Under the pieces are notes generated by a model. It saw only the letters and a list, made by a program, of their open reading frames with translations. It ran no database searches and was not told where the DNA came from. Positions 22,650 to 34,099 of a stretch of 64,000 nucleotides of DNA are shown here, piece after piece; positions within the stretch are counted from its first letter, which is position 1, and the number at the start of each line of letters is the position of its first letter. The DNA comes from Rhynchopus euleeides (Eukaryota > Euglenozoa > Diplonemea > Diplonemida > Diplonemidae). Location: the NCBI GenBank assembly GCA_963210315.1, contig OY723284.1, positions 1,116,001-1,180,000 of the forward strand. Direction: 5' to 3'. The position numbers and the translations under genes were made by a program.

Positions 22650-24553
22650 GAGTCCGCATCAAACGAAGGCAAAGTTCACAGCGCATCTCCACACCCTTCA
22701 CAACAAATGGATTGGCGGGTGTGTGTGTGTGTGTGCAGCAGAGGGCTCGCTTTCCACACATACCCCAAAGCTCCATTCCCTTCGCCCCTATCCCCCTCCC
22801 AGACACAGCGCTGTAGTCGGTGCCTTGCCGGGTCGGAGATTCGCGGGTCCAAAGTTATCGGGCCAAAACAGGCCCAAAGCTCAAAAAACCTATAAAATTG
22901 GGCTCAAATGTCCAAGGTGGGCCCGGAAAAACCTATCGAAGTGCCTTTTTGTTTTCACTGGGGGTTTTCCCCCGGGGGTTGAAAACAGCTGGTCAGACCG
23001 GCCAGTTGTATTTTGACCAGGCCCCCCCGATTCGTCGAAATCTCAGCCAGGGCTTCGGCTACAGCGTTTGCGTGCTTCCATTCATCAGTTCCGTTACGTC
23101 CCTGCAGTCGGCAGGTTCCAATTTTTTTCTGTGCGCTGGGGGCCTGCCGTGCGGCACACAGCAAGGCGGTCTCCCATTTTCCACCCCGCCACCCCCTCCT
23201 GTTTAGGTGATTGATTATTCGGTATCTTTTTTGCTTTTGTTGCATGTTACAAGGCGGCACAGGGGGGTCGGGGGGTCGGGACGGGGGTGGGGTATCTGCG
23301 TGCCTGCTTCCTTGAGTGTGTGTACCGTGTATTGGTCACCAGTGCCCGCCCCCCACCCACCCTCCCCCCACTCTGCCTTCTCTGTCCGGGACACTGCCCT
23401 GACAGGTTCGAACACCCGTTGTGGGTAGCTTCGCACGTCGGAAGGCATCCTCTCTGCGTCTCGCTCGGCATTGCTTCGAGGAAATGTATCATCTGGACCA
23501 CATTGCCCGCCAGAATCTAGTGAATGAACCACAAGAGGAAGAAGGGTGTAATATATGTGTCAAATGCCACGATACGTCGCACTGCGCCTGAATCAGCGTT
23601 TTTAAACTTCCGATGAACTTCAGATAAAAGGGGTCTCAGGCGCACCATACAATATCGGGTTTACGCTGAAAGGATCCACCAGAGGGGTGGCCTCCCGACA
23701 GAAGGGGCCAGGCCACCTTGCCACAGCCTTTGTGGCCCATGTGGCCTGCCGCGCTGATCCTTTCCGAATGGGCTTCCTTTCCGAGCTTTCTGGCGCTTTC
23801 TTCTAAACAAAATAAAACACAAAACAAGGGCAATCTGGCATCGGTGTTCCCTGCGGGGCAAAACACCTCCTTGCCATGACCCCCCCCCCCCCCACCCTTG
23901 GCCCCTTACCCCCTTATTCGGTGTGCTGGAGCAGGGTGGCCTCAACCAGCGGCCTGCATGTCAGCACGGAGAAGAGAAAAGAATGGCAGAAGCTTCGCCG
24001 CCACAAGCGATTTGGGACGAATCAATCAGAGTCAGTGGGAGGGGCGGTGTGCCTGCCTTTGCTTCTGATCCCCCTCCCTCCCTCCGGAGCCACCTTTCGC
24101 TCTGCTGGAAGGAACCCTTCAGACAGAGGGGGTAAATGTGGGAATGTCGCCCCCCCTTCTCCCCCAGTGGAAGTGTGTTGGGATCAGCACCCCCCCGTCT
24201 GTTGCCGTTCTGCCCGTGGTTTGTACGTTAGGGCTGACAAGTGCTGAGGCAACAAGTTGCTCTTGCTTGGGGGCAACAGCGCTCCGCAAGGGTTATGTGG
24301 CAGCACCGCGATCGCATTTAGAGTGTGCTTTTGCGTTCGTGTCATGATTAATGTAGTGCGCATGATGTGTGTGTGATGATCACTTTGAAGGGTGGGGATG
24401 GGGGATGGGTGGTGGGGGTGGTGGCGTGGCCCCACCATTTGGTGGCATCATCCAAATCTCCAAAGGCCTCAAAGGCCTCCTAACCCCTCTTCACGGGCCG
24501 TGCGCCAGAATCCTTTGTGAGTGTGGAGAGGGGGAGGTGCGGGGACAGGGGGG

Positions 24554-24599
24554 TGATGATGATGATGATGACGATGTGTGTGTGTGTGTGTGTGTGTGA
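24554..24599 (+). repeat. GAT then GT microsatellite
   Basis: About six GAT/GAC triplets followed by eleven GT pairs. Confidence 0.9.
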
Positions 24600-24994
24600 C
24601 GACCGTGCTAAGATAGGAACGAACACGAAACCCAGAAGGAAAACAAACCCTAACAAAAACAGCAAGCAAAACAACAAAATGCCATGTGCGCCATGGATTC
24701 TCCGGCGGCACTTATTCGATCTCTGAGCTGAACCGTCAGCTGCAGTGGGGCTCCGCCAGCCCTCTCTCGGAGCGACGAGTCCATGCCATGCGCAAGTCAT
24801 TCGACACCCCCTCCCCCTTCTGTTGTAGTTTGTGGCAGGGGTATTCCCTCTGCGTGTGTGCAGGCTCTGCCGCACGGGCACTGCATTGTCGGGATACGGC
24901 ACACACTCGACACACAACCCACACATTATCACCCCAACAGCCGGGCTGGCAAGGCTCTCACAACACAGAGTGTTGCGGAGTGCCTTGCGCCAAG

Positions 24995-27439
24995 ATGGCG
25001 CGCCAGCTTAATATATCGATATTTGCGGTGATCGTGGTGACAACGCTCGTCAGCACCGCCTCGTCGATGGCAGGCGGGCTGATCCTATACTACCAGGGGC
25101 TGGAGTCGCTGGAGCTGTCCACATCTGAGACCAGTGCAGGGGAGCTGCGGGCCCTGCTGGAGGAGCTGCTGAACAAGCTGGACAACATCGAGGAGGGCAT
25201 CGATACGCTGCGCCGGTTTGTCTACTCGCAGGAGCGGTTTCCTGCCGGCATGACCTCTTCAGAGTGTGCTGATGTCATACGGTCATTCACCTCCGCGCAA
25301 GTAGGGGGTGCGGGCGGGTCGTTCTTCAGCACGGGGTTGTTCGTCACACCACACAGCTGGGAGGACAGGGGGTTTGCCGGGCTGGCGTATGTCGAGCCGC
25401 TGATGGACAACACCACCCGCATGCTGTATGGGGTGTTCCATGACGAGATGCCTGAGAATATGACCCGCCTGTCCCCCGACGGGGAGCTGCTGAGCGTCAA
25501 CGCAAAGATCTTTGCGCTGGAGTCTGACACCGGGTACATCCAGAAGCACCTCTACAATACGGAAACCGCCTTTCTTTTCGACTTCCCTGACCCAGGGGTG
25601 AGCCAGGCCCCCATGCCTCGGGAGGTGGGAAACTACACAGAGCGCCCGCTCGCTGGTTCTGCTGTGTCATACTGGATGTCCCCTGCGCAGTGGATGGCGT
25701 CGGACCGTGGGAGGTACTGGCAGACGCACTTGCGTGCGATGTACCTGCCCCCGCCACCCCCACACCCTCTGAGCAGGTACAAGACTGTGGCGTTGACTTT
25801 AGGGCTCAACTACGCAACATTCCAGGCGCCCTTCGACGCCTACAAACAGACGTACCCTGACACCACGGTGTTGCTGGTCAACAGGCGCACGGGCATGGTG
25901 TTCGCGTCGACTATCCTGCCGATGGTTCCCTACTGGTGTCAGGATATGGATGCCGAAAACGGGTCCTACGTGCCAGATGGCTGTGCGCTGCACGTCACAA
26001 ACCTTTCGCAGGCCGTGCAGGAGGGCTTTGAGGCTACCGGTGACGAACCCTTCGGGGCCTTCTCAAAGGGCAAGCTGGACGGGGAGGAGCACTTCATGCG
26101 TCGCGCGAACACACAGTTTCAGGAGCTGGAGCTGGTGTGGATGCGCCCTACCTCCTCTGTGCAGGGTGCGGTGCGTGAGGCACTGGTTCTGCTGATTGTC
26201 TTCACAGCATTGGTGCTCGTCTTCGACGCGCTCGTTTCTTTCCTGGAGGTCATTTTCATCGCGCTGCCGCTACGCCACCTGTCATCTGCTATCGCCTCTC
26301 TCGGTGATATGGAGACCGACGCTGCAGCACAGGCGGTGGATCGTTACAAGTCTGCCTGCGTGATGGTCTCCGAGATGCGACGAGTCACCAAAGGGATGCT
26401 GAAGGCAGTGTCCCGTCTGGAGGAGTTCCGTGCCTTTATCCCCGAGTCTGTCCTGGTTGCCGCAGACGACGAAGGTGACAACAATGACATGGAGGTCAGC
26501 ACCAACCGCAGCGCCGCATCGGCGTCAACTGACAGCAACAAGTTCGCCAGCTCCCCACGCACACAGTGTGCACGGCAGGTGCTGGACCTGCACCTTCAGT
26601 GCAGGTCTGTGGGGCTGCTGTATGTCAACGCGGTGGGCTGGTGGCAGCACATCCGTGACTACCACAGCGACAGTGGGCGGCAGCTGCTGGAGAGGCACAC
26701 CGACCTCGCAACAGCTGTGCTGGCCACCGTGTCCCTCCACAACGGTGTGCTGGACAACTTCTCGGGGGACCGTTTCCTTGTCGGTTGGAATACAGCAAAG
26801 CTGAAGTACAACTCAGCGCAGTGCGCCGCCGCGACTGCGCTTGAATTTAAGAAGTCAATCCCACACGTGCGGCTGTCTTGCGCCGTGTCGATGGGGCGTG
26901 CCTGGGTGGGCAACGCGGGGACGCACACAGTGCGGCGCTTCTGTGTGATGTCGCCTCTCGTCCCGTGGGTCATCGAGATGGAGGCATTTGCCAAATGGCG
27001 TGGGTACAAGTGTGTGACGGACGATGCAACCGCATCCCGCCTCCAACACCTCTTCAGGTACAGAATTGTGGACGCAATAGCCTCACACAAACACAAGGAG
27101 GTGGTGCCTGTGGTGCATGTCATGGAGCGCATCGAGGTCGAGGAGGCAGAGTGGATGTACCAACTGGAAGAGTCGGAGAACAACGACAAGGACGGGGGAA
27201 GCATAAATGCTCTCGCGCGGTGCATCATGAGTGCGCAGTGGTACGCTGCTCACGAGATGGAGAAGTCCTCCTCACTCGCAGCGAGCCTGCCAGTTGCATT
27301 GCGGGTCGCGCTGCAGCGGGATCACTTCAGGCCGCTGGACCTGCGCTTCGAGCGGACCCCATCTGCCGTGGACATATCAGAGTACCCCATGCGCACCGTC
27401 GGGCGAACCCCAGAGCCCCAAGCGACCCGTGTTACGTGA
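24995..27439 (+). CDS. membrane receptor with degenerate class III nucleotide cyclase domain
   Basis: 814 aa from an ATG 54 nt after a CCAACAG acceptor. A signal anchor (residues about 6-30) leads into an extracytoplasmic region of about 360 residues with NxT/NxS sites and a helical start, as in Cache-type sensor domains. A second membrane helix (about 393-420) is followed by a HAMP-like stretch (LPLRHLSSAI) and a coiled segment. Residues about 535-690 have the class III cyclase fold pattern: LLYVNAVGWW, DNFSGDRF, then RLSCAVSMGRAWVGNAG. The first metal-binding Asp is Asn545; the second is kept (Asp592). The Asn/Arg pair that stabilises the transition state is not seen (MSPLVPWVIEMEA in its place). 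I infer a receptor with a catalytically dead or very divergent cyclase domain. No introns are needed. Confidence 0.7.
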   Translation: MARQLNISIFAVIVVTTLVSTASSMAGGLILYYQGLESLELSTSETSAGELRALLEELLNKLDNIEEGIDTLRRFVYSQERFPAGMTSSECADVIRSFTSAQVGGAGGSFFSTGLFVTPHSWEDRGFAGLAYVEPLMDNTTRMLYGVFHDEMPENMTRLSPDGELLSVNAKIFALESDTGYIQKHLYNTETAFLFDFPDPGVSQAPMPREVGNYTERPLAGSAVSYWMSPAQWMASDRGRYWQTHLRAMYLPPPPPHPLSRYKTVALTLGLNYATFQAPFDAYKQTYPDTTVLLVNRRTGMVFASTILPMVPYWCQDMDAENGSYVPDGCALHVTNLSQAVQEGFEATGDEPFGAFSKGKLDGEEHFMRRANTQFQELELVWMRPTSSVQGAVREALVLLIVFTALVLVFDALVSFLEVIFIALPLRHLSSAIASLGDMETDAAAQAVDRYKSACVMVSEMRRVTKGMLKAVSRLEEFRAFIPESVLVAADDEGDNNDMEVSTNRSAASASTDSNKFASSPRTQCARQVLDLHLQCRSVGLLYVNAVGWWQHIRDYHSDSGRQLLERHTDLATAVLATVSLHNGVLDNFSGDRFLVGWNTAKLKYNSAQCAAATALEFKKSIPHVRLSCAVSMGRAWVGNAGTHTVRRFCVMSPLVPWVIEMEAFAKWRGYKCVTDDATASRLQHLFRYRIVDAIASHKHKEVVPVVHVMERIEVEEAEWMYQLEESENNDKDGGSINALARCIMSAQWYAAHEMEKSSSLAASLPVALRVALQRDHFRPLDLRFERTPSAVDISEYPMRTVGRTPEPQATRVT

Positions 27440-27447
27440 GAGTCAGC

Positions 27448-27473
27448 CAGCAGCAGCAGCAGCAGCCAGCAGC
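27448..27473 (+). repeat. CAG-rich microsatellite in the 3' UTR
   Basis: About eight CAG units with one CAGC interruption, directly after the stop codon of the receptor gene. Confidence 0.8.
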
Positions 27474-27828
27474 CTCGTGTCCACGGTGTCTCACTGTCAT
27501 GATAAAGTGTGACGCCAGACACCACCCGGCGCCCACTGCACTGCCAACCGGGATTCCCCAACCCACCCAATCGCTTTAGTCTTCATGGCCGTGCCTCTCC
27601 CACCCCTTCACCCGCAGCCTAATCTCTTCCCACAAACAGTTGTGCCCCTCTCCGCCCCACCACAGCCCACCTCCTTTTCCCTCGCGAAAGGGCTCGCTCA
27701 AACATGTAGGTTGTAGGTATGCGAAACGCAAAGAAATGCCCTCGAGCCAGGTGGGTGCGTTCTTCGGTGTCCTCAAGGAGATAGGCGTCCTTGCCCCTGT
27801 TCCAATATGCACAGCTGGAATGGAGTCG

Positions 27829-27898
27829 GGTTACTGGCTTGCCCCTACCAGGTGTCACCGACGCTTTCTGAAAAGATTCATGTGTGTGTGTGTGTGTA
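27829..27898 (+). repeat. GT-tailed dispersed repeat, copy b
   Basis: Shares GGTTACTGG, CCAGGTG, ACCG(A/G)CGCTTTC and AAAGATTCA(T/C)GTGTGT with 55318-55386, in the same order and spacing. Confidence 0.7.
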
Positions 27899-28711
27899 GC
27901 GATGGCCGTCTTTGGTGCCTTCTGCTTAAATTTTTCAATCTGACCCTGCCGTGGGGCTGACGTCATCAGAGCTTGCAGAGAAAAGGCGGCCGTTTCAACG
28001 GAAGGGTGTGCCGAAGCTATCGAGCGACACGCCGAAACAAAAAATATCCTCAAAGCTCGAGGGGGGAGTGAGGGGTGTGTTGTGAACTCTACCTGCCGGA
28101 TTCTATTTTGTTTCCACCGTCGCATCACATGGCGACAACGGATGTTGCAAAGTCTGCCGATCATCACAAACTGAAGGGAGGCACCCGAAGAAATTCATCC
28201 GGCGCTGAGTTCTTGCCCCTGTGTGTGTGTGCTGCCACCAAGTCCCAAAGAGCTGGATCATCTTCATTCTGGTTCCTGAACATCCATCCTCTACCCGACA
28301 CTCTCCCCGCACTCGTGATGTAAACCAACACCAACTTATCGAAATTGCCGGCTGGAGGGGGGCTTCCTGAAGAACGGACGGCACTTCCTTCCGATTTGGA
28401 AGGCCAACGACAAAACATTCACCCACGGAAAGCACAACGCCTGGCAATGATCCACGTCCCAGAGTTCAACGAAGCTCATATGCCACATTTCAAAGGCGGA
28501 CCTTTTTTGGAGAGGGGGGGGTCAGTGCCTGCAATGCAAGAAGACCCTCGCCGTGGAGTGATGCGTGTGGTTTATTTTGGGATGATGGAATACCCGTTTG
28601 GTTTACTCCATTGTTTTCCTTCTGATCTGTACACACAGGTGACCGCACCGTTTCTCTTGGAGTTTCTTCTGGATGGTTTTGGCACAACTCTCAGTTTTTA
28701 TTGGGCATGTG

Positions 28712-28746
28712 GTGGATGCATCCACAGCATTCGTGGATGCATCCAC
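28712..28746. promoter_or_regulatory. two 14-bp palindromes 21 bp apart
   Basis: GTGGATGCATCCAC is present at 28712-28725 and 28733-28746. Both are perfect palindromes and their centres are 21 bp apart, two helical turns. Such paired sites are typical of dimeric DNA-binding proteins, but no gene start is near, so the role is open. Confidence 0.35.
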
Positions 28747-30170
28747 ACATCCATCCAAAAAGCTTCCCCACCGTGCGGATCGATTGCGAACACTACTCGC
28801 ACCCCTGACTGTTTGTGGGGCGGGAGGCACCTTTCGTTGTCCCCTTCTCTCTTGATGGTCGCTCGGTTTACCAGCTTTGTTTTGGCGGTATGTTCGGGCT
28901 AACTTGAGCCTGCCCCATTCGCGTCCAATTCTACCCGCTACACATCCGCTTTTGGGAGGGACACACCCAGGCCCCGGTCACCCATGAGCATGGTTCATTA
29001 TCACATGAAGCGGGTTCGGGGAGCTTGGGTGGGAACCGGCAAATGCGGTTTTCTCCCCGACTGCTTTGACGGAGCAATGTCGAGAAGTAACGAAGGAATT
29101 TATCTGACCGAACCCTTTTTCTGGATTAGCATCTTAAAAAGCCACTTCACAGGGCCTCAACGCAGCCTTGTGCGGGGTTGTCAAAATGTGCGCTAACGAA
29201 AAGTAGAAATGTGCTCAACGCTCAATGAAAATGATTTTTTGTTGCTGTTTCTTTTGCATCTAGCGTGGCGATCTCATTTTGTCGAGTGTTCCTGTGTGCG
29301 GAAGGGGATCGTGTTTATGACCAACGCTCTCCAAAACGATCAAAATCGGACCCCGAAATCAGAACCACTGTTGGTCATCGGCTCCCGAAAGGTGTGGGGC
29401 TTTCCACCATCGTGAGGGTAAGCCCCAGCCCAACCTACTCCACCCGTCACCGTCACAGTTGTGGTTTTTTTCCCGAAGAAGCGGGAGGAGGTCGGGCTTC
29501 GGCCTGCCTTATTCTACTGTTGGACATGCTGGCCGTCTGACCACCTTCCATTCGGGTGGAAGGATGGAAGAAGAAGTGCACCAGCCGCCACTCAACGCCC
29601 TTCATCAGCCTACTGACGTCGCTTCCCCGACTGAGTGCTTTGCTCTCTCTCCCCCGTGGATAGCTTCGCCTTGCTGGCCAACAGGAGAATTCCGCAGGAT
29701 GATGCCCCACCCCACCTCCTCTTTTTGCCTCGGTTTGGCGTGTTGCTACTGTTCAAATGATGTCGCCTCATCACACCTCTCGCACTACGACCTTTCTCTC
29801 TCTCTTCGGCAGAGTCGCCCCGAGAGTTGGAACAAACAAGAAAATACTGAAACAGCAGCCCCCTGTCACCCGGGCTGTTAAGAGACACGGCCAAAACTTT
29901 CAAATCGTTCAGAAACATGCCACAGAAGCCAAACACAGAAAGATTGAACCGGGCGAGGCGATAAAAAGTAACCATTTCTATCCTGCCGATGCAAAATAGG
30001 TACTGTGAACGCCAACGGGGGACTCACAGTGTACTAGCCAGTGTGTCTCAATTCTTCACATCTTTCTCTGACACCCCCCACAACGCCCCGTGTGTGTGAG
30101 GAGAGTCAAGGAAAGGCTTGTGAACCGACAGGATCCCCCCCCCCCCCCCCGAAGTGACTACAAAAGGACT

Positions 30171-30236
30171 AACATTGCAAGAAGGTGCTGGGAGACTTGC
30201 TTTTCCATTCACTCTCGACAATCAAACCCCTCTCCT
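30171..30236 (+). repeat. short dispersed repeat, copy 1
   Basis: Matches 56087-56152: AACATTGC, G(T/C)GCTGGGA, TTGC, CACTCTCGACAATCAAA occur in the same order. A fragment of the last word also appears near 40491-40506. Confidence 0.7.
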
Positions 30237-31362
30237 CGAACAGAAACAAAATACCATAGCATCGTATTTCCGTCGTTCTGGCCTCACCTGTCCCTCCTCC
30301 CCCCTTTCCCTCTTCAACTTCCATGGCACCCCGCCCCCCCCCCCCCCCGGGGCAGAACTCAGAACGAACTGATTTAGTCAACTCTATCAATCGAATCGGT
30401 GTGGCAGGTATCGTCCTGGCGAAGAGCCCTGATCCAAGATTCTTGCGGGTGACTATGCTGTGCGGAGGGCCATGAAAGATGCCCCTTCGGGAAGCTCATC
30501 CGAACGAACGGTGTAAGAGCGTGACGGTGTTTGAGGGGGGGGTGGAGTGGGTATTCAGGCGGGTCACGTCGGCAGGAACCCCGCTGTCGTGGCTGTGATT
30601 GTCGGTGCAGAGGATGCCAGTGCCTTGTGTCACCACTGTGCACATTACTGCCTGACCCCCCTCAGAAAATTATACCAGCCAGGCAATGCAAAGAGTAATC
30701 ATTGGGTCCCTCCATCTGGTGGTCCACCGACGGGACAAGGTCCGGGAATGAACAAAACTGTACCACAAAACAAAATTAACTGTGCCTCTGGTGTGTGCAA
30801 AAGACCCGACATGACTCGGAGCCAACATTTTTGCCCGTTCTTTTCACAGGGCAAAATATTCTACGTCGCACACTGCAGGAAAAAAAATGCCGGGGCTGCA
30901 GTCCTTCGGAGAGCGCAAGGAAAACGTTGCGCAACCCCTCACCCCCCGCCCCCCTCCCCGTGTTGCGTCTTTGCTTCTGCCCAGGGTCACAGCATCCAGC
31001 GACGCGTTGCCGAGGACACACACCGTGAGTGGGTTGGGTGGAGGGGGGGGGGAATGATGTCATTTTATGAAGGGTGCCCCCTCGGACCCCTGCCCCCACT
31101 GGCTGGTGGGGGATCATGCTGCCTCTCTCCCCTTTGCTTTCTTGCTCGGCGCATTTGATACTGGTCTTCTCAAGGCACTTGCGAAGTCGATCGATAGTCG
31201 TTGTAGGGAAAGGCTATGGTACTTCGTTTGCGGATTTCTTGCGCCACCGGTCTGGGCAGCGCTTCATGTGGTGTGAGGGTGACTGTCCATGATTCGTGAC
31301 GGCACACGGAAGAGATGCGGTCGGGTGGGCGGGGTGGTGTTGCATGGGGCATCGGTGTGATC

Positions 31363-31385
31363 GAACTCGATACCGTATCGAGTTC
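31363..31385. repeat. 23-bp perfect palindrome
   Basis: GAACTCGATAC, one C, then GTATCGAGTTC. Eleven matching pairs in non-coding DNA are unlikely by chance. It could be a protein-binding site or a cruciform. Confidence 0.75.
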
Positions 31386-34010
31386 AGAAGCTTCCCCCCG
31401 GTTTGATGTGTAGTCGCCAAGCACACATACCCAACCGGCTAAAGGCGGCGAGAAGACAGACCACCGCCTTAGCCTGCTCAGTGACACATCATACACACAC
31501 TTTTTTGTCCGTGTGTGGTTTGTGCGTCAACAGAAAGAAGTTCTCCCACTTCTCGATTGTTCTCATACCCGCACGCCCCGTTCCCTCGAGTGAGAGCGAG
31601 AGCAAGCGGGATCGGGAGTGTGTGCTTTGCTGTCACTGGCCGCACGTGAGAGTGGTGCCTTTCTTTACCCCGTCCAGTTTGGACCAACAACTCTACACTC
31701 CCCGCCCCCCCATATTTGTGTATTTCCTATGGGCTGTATCGATCCTTGACTTCTGCATCTGAATTTCAAGGAATTGCATCTGGTGCGTTTTTTACTGTTG
31801 TGGTCGTAAGTTACGATATATTGGGACCCGTTGTCAGGCAGTCTCACAGTTACTGAAAGAGGCTTCCCAGCAATGCGACTTCCTGATAAGTATACAGGGA
31901 TACTGCCAGAGTGTGGCTGAGTCTGGTGGTGTTTGGTTCAGTCCATTTGTGTTTGCAACAACAACACCAGTGTCATCAGAGAGTGTAGAGGTGGGCTGCG
32001 AGCTCATCCAGCTGGCCAGCGTACAGCTCGTGGCCAAACAGCCTTGTCTCGTTTTATGCTCAATCCCGGGATGCCAGACACAGCCTGACTATTATACATT
32101 GGAATGCTCGAGGGCGAGTTTATGTCAGGAAAGCCTGAAAATCGATTCCTGTGACAGCAGTTCATGTTTACATTGACGTCAAGCGAGCAAATGATGCATC
32201 CCGAATCCCCCCCCGACGAGGACATCCAAGCCAAGAAATTCCTGATTTTATTCGACAATTGTGCTCCGTCTTCACTTGCCGGTCTCCTTTTTAGTGTTGC
32301 AATAACACTGCCCGCAAAATACACAGAAAGTGCGCACCAAACGATGCATTCTCGCCTTGCTCCGTAGGTCCGAATCACCCCCCCCCCCCCCTCCCCCAAC
32401 ACACTGGCTTGTTCACCAACCGACCCCCCCACCCCCTCCCATCCCCCTCCTCCCGGCGTGCAACAAACAGCGCGGATCTACTCTACCCACCCACACACAC
32501 CTTGGAAAGTCTGTTACGCCAGGCTTCAGAAGGCAGCAGAGAGAATGGTGGGAGCGGCAGCATCTCCCCATGGTTTGTACAGATGGGGGAAGTGTGGTGG
32601 TCAGCAGGTGCTGTCTCTCTCTCTCCCTCTCTCTCTCAACATGACAGCAAACGGAAAATTGTCGGCGGCCAAATAAATGTACAACGCTTTCTGGTATAAT
32701 AGTGTACACTGTGTGGAGCGCTCTCGCAGGGCGACGAGATGCGGATGAAACACATGCACGCTGAAGGCCTGGGTTTGCGGCGAAACTACCTCAGACGTAA
32801 ATCTGCTCGGCTGCGTGTTCAAGAAAGCGTGGAATGAATACCCTCACCTCCCCACCCTCCCCGCCCTTCTTATCTATCGGTCGTTCCGACCAGCAGGCGG
32901 GTCCCTGATGTCCCCCATTTATGAACAGAATCATGACAAGCCCCAGAGCGAATTTCCCTGTGAGGCATGTCCCTTTATCGGGGGATAGGCTCAATATAGT
33001 TCAGAATCAAGAACGCAGCTCCAAGTTGTTTGCATGGTTAGGGTGTGTGTGTGTGTGTGTGTCAATCACTTTTTCAAGGCGGGTTAACCCTGCACGGGTC
33101 CTAGCCCACCCCTGTGTGTGTGTCGGGGAAAGCTGTTCAACAGTTTGTCCCAAGATAGTTTATGAATGATCTTGGCATCGCGTCGGTTATCCACACATCC
33201 GATCGTACGTGATCGGGGGTGTGGCTGGTGTGTATGTTTCACCCCTGCAATCGTCTCTTTTCCCTTCTCTCTGGGGGGTGTCAAAAGCTGAGGGATCCAC
33301 AGCGGCAGGTTCTACGGTGCTATGACTTTAGTCCACCGTTGGTCGGCTCTCTAGAAAGGGGAATTCAAAATTAGACATCCCCGTCCTCTGTGCCAGGGGC
33401 AGGAAGGCTTTACACATAGGGAGAGTTATCGAACACTTCGCTCCGATGTGCAGACAAACGGCCATCTCTCTCTTCGGCACAATTGTGAAGCAATTGTCTC
33501 ACGCGAGAAACAAAATCCCAGCCACTTACAAACAAAATTCGATTCGATCTCTTTCTTTCTATATCTCGGCATGCTGAATGATCTGCGAATAACACCGTGA
33601 AAAATGAATATTCGCACCCCCTCCCCTGTCCCCCCACCGAGACAATACTTACTTAACCTTGCGTGCGCGCGGTTCCGTCTGTCCCTCTCCCACCCCCCAC
33701 CCCCTGGCAACAATGTAGGTGGCCTCGCCTAGCTTGACACAGCGAAGGCCCCACCCTCCCCACCCGACCCCTTGTCCGGTCCTGTCTTCTGGTAGTCCTG
33801 TTTTGGTGTTTTGTTTTTTCTTCTCCTGCCTCTCTCTGAAACTTCTCAATGCACCCCCCGGTGCTGCCCTGTTGCTCGAAGCCACCCCCCTGCATCGCAT
33901 CTCCCTTCTCTTCTCTCGGTGCGCGCTTTGATATGCCATGCGGACGGAGCCACGAGGGTGTTGTATTCATGATTTTACCGCTCTTCCTGCAGCTGTGTGT
34001 GTGTGTGGTG

Positions 34011-34099
34011 ACCACGTTTTGTGTGGGGAGATCCTGCGCGGATGTGTGTGTGTGTGTGTGTGATGACCACGTTTTGTGTGGGGAGATCCTGCGCGGATC
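34011..34099 (+). repeat. 55-bp tandem duplication
   Basis: ACCACGTTTTGTGTGGGGAG and the following ATCCTGCGCGGAT recur with a 55-bp period, separated by a GT run. A recent slippage or unequal exchange is likely. Confidence 0.9.

Larger units (their letters stand above)
22244..24994. other. non-coding spacer and leader of the receptor gene
   Basis: No supported gene. It contains a dispersed repeat copy (22581-22649), C runs (23880), a GAT/GT microsatellite (24554-24599) and a CCCCAACAG acceptor at 24939-24940 that fits the leader of the ATG at 24995. Confidence 0.5.

Noticed and set aside
23404..23420. GGTTCGAAC word like a tRNA T-loop
   Set aside because: The flanking bases do not form a T stem and no other tRNA arm is present.
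28345..28902. 185-codon + strand frame followed by a GTATG
   Set aside because: Composition unlike the real genes here and it runs through the twin palindromes.
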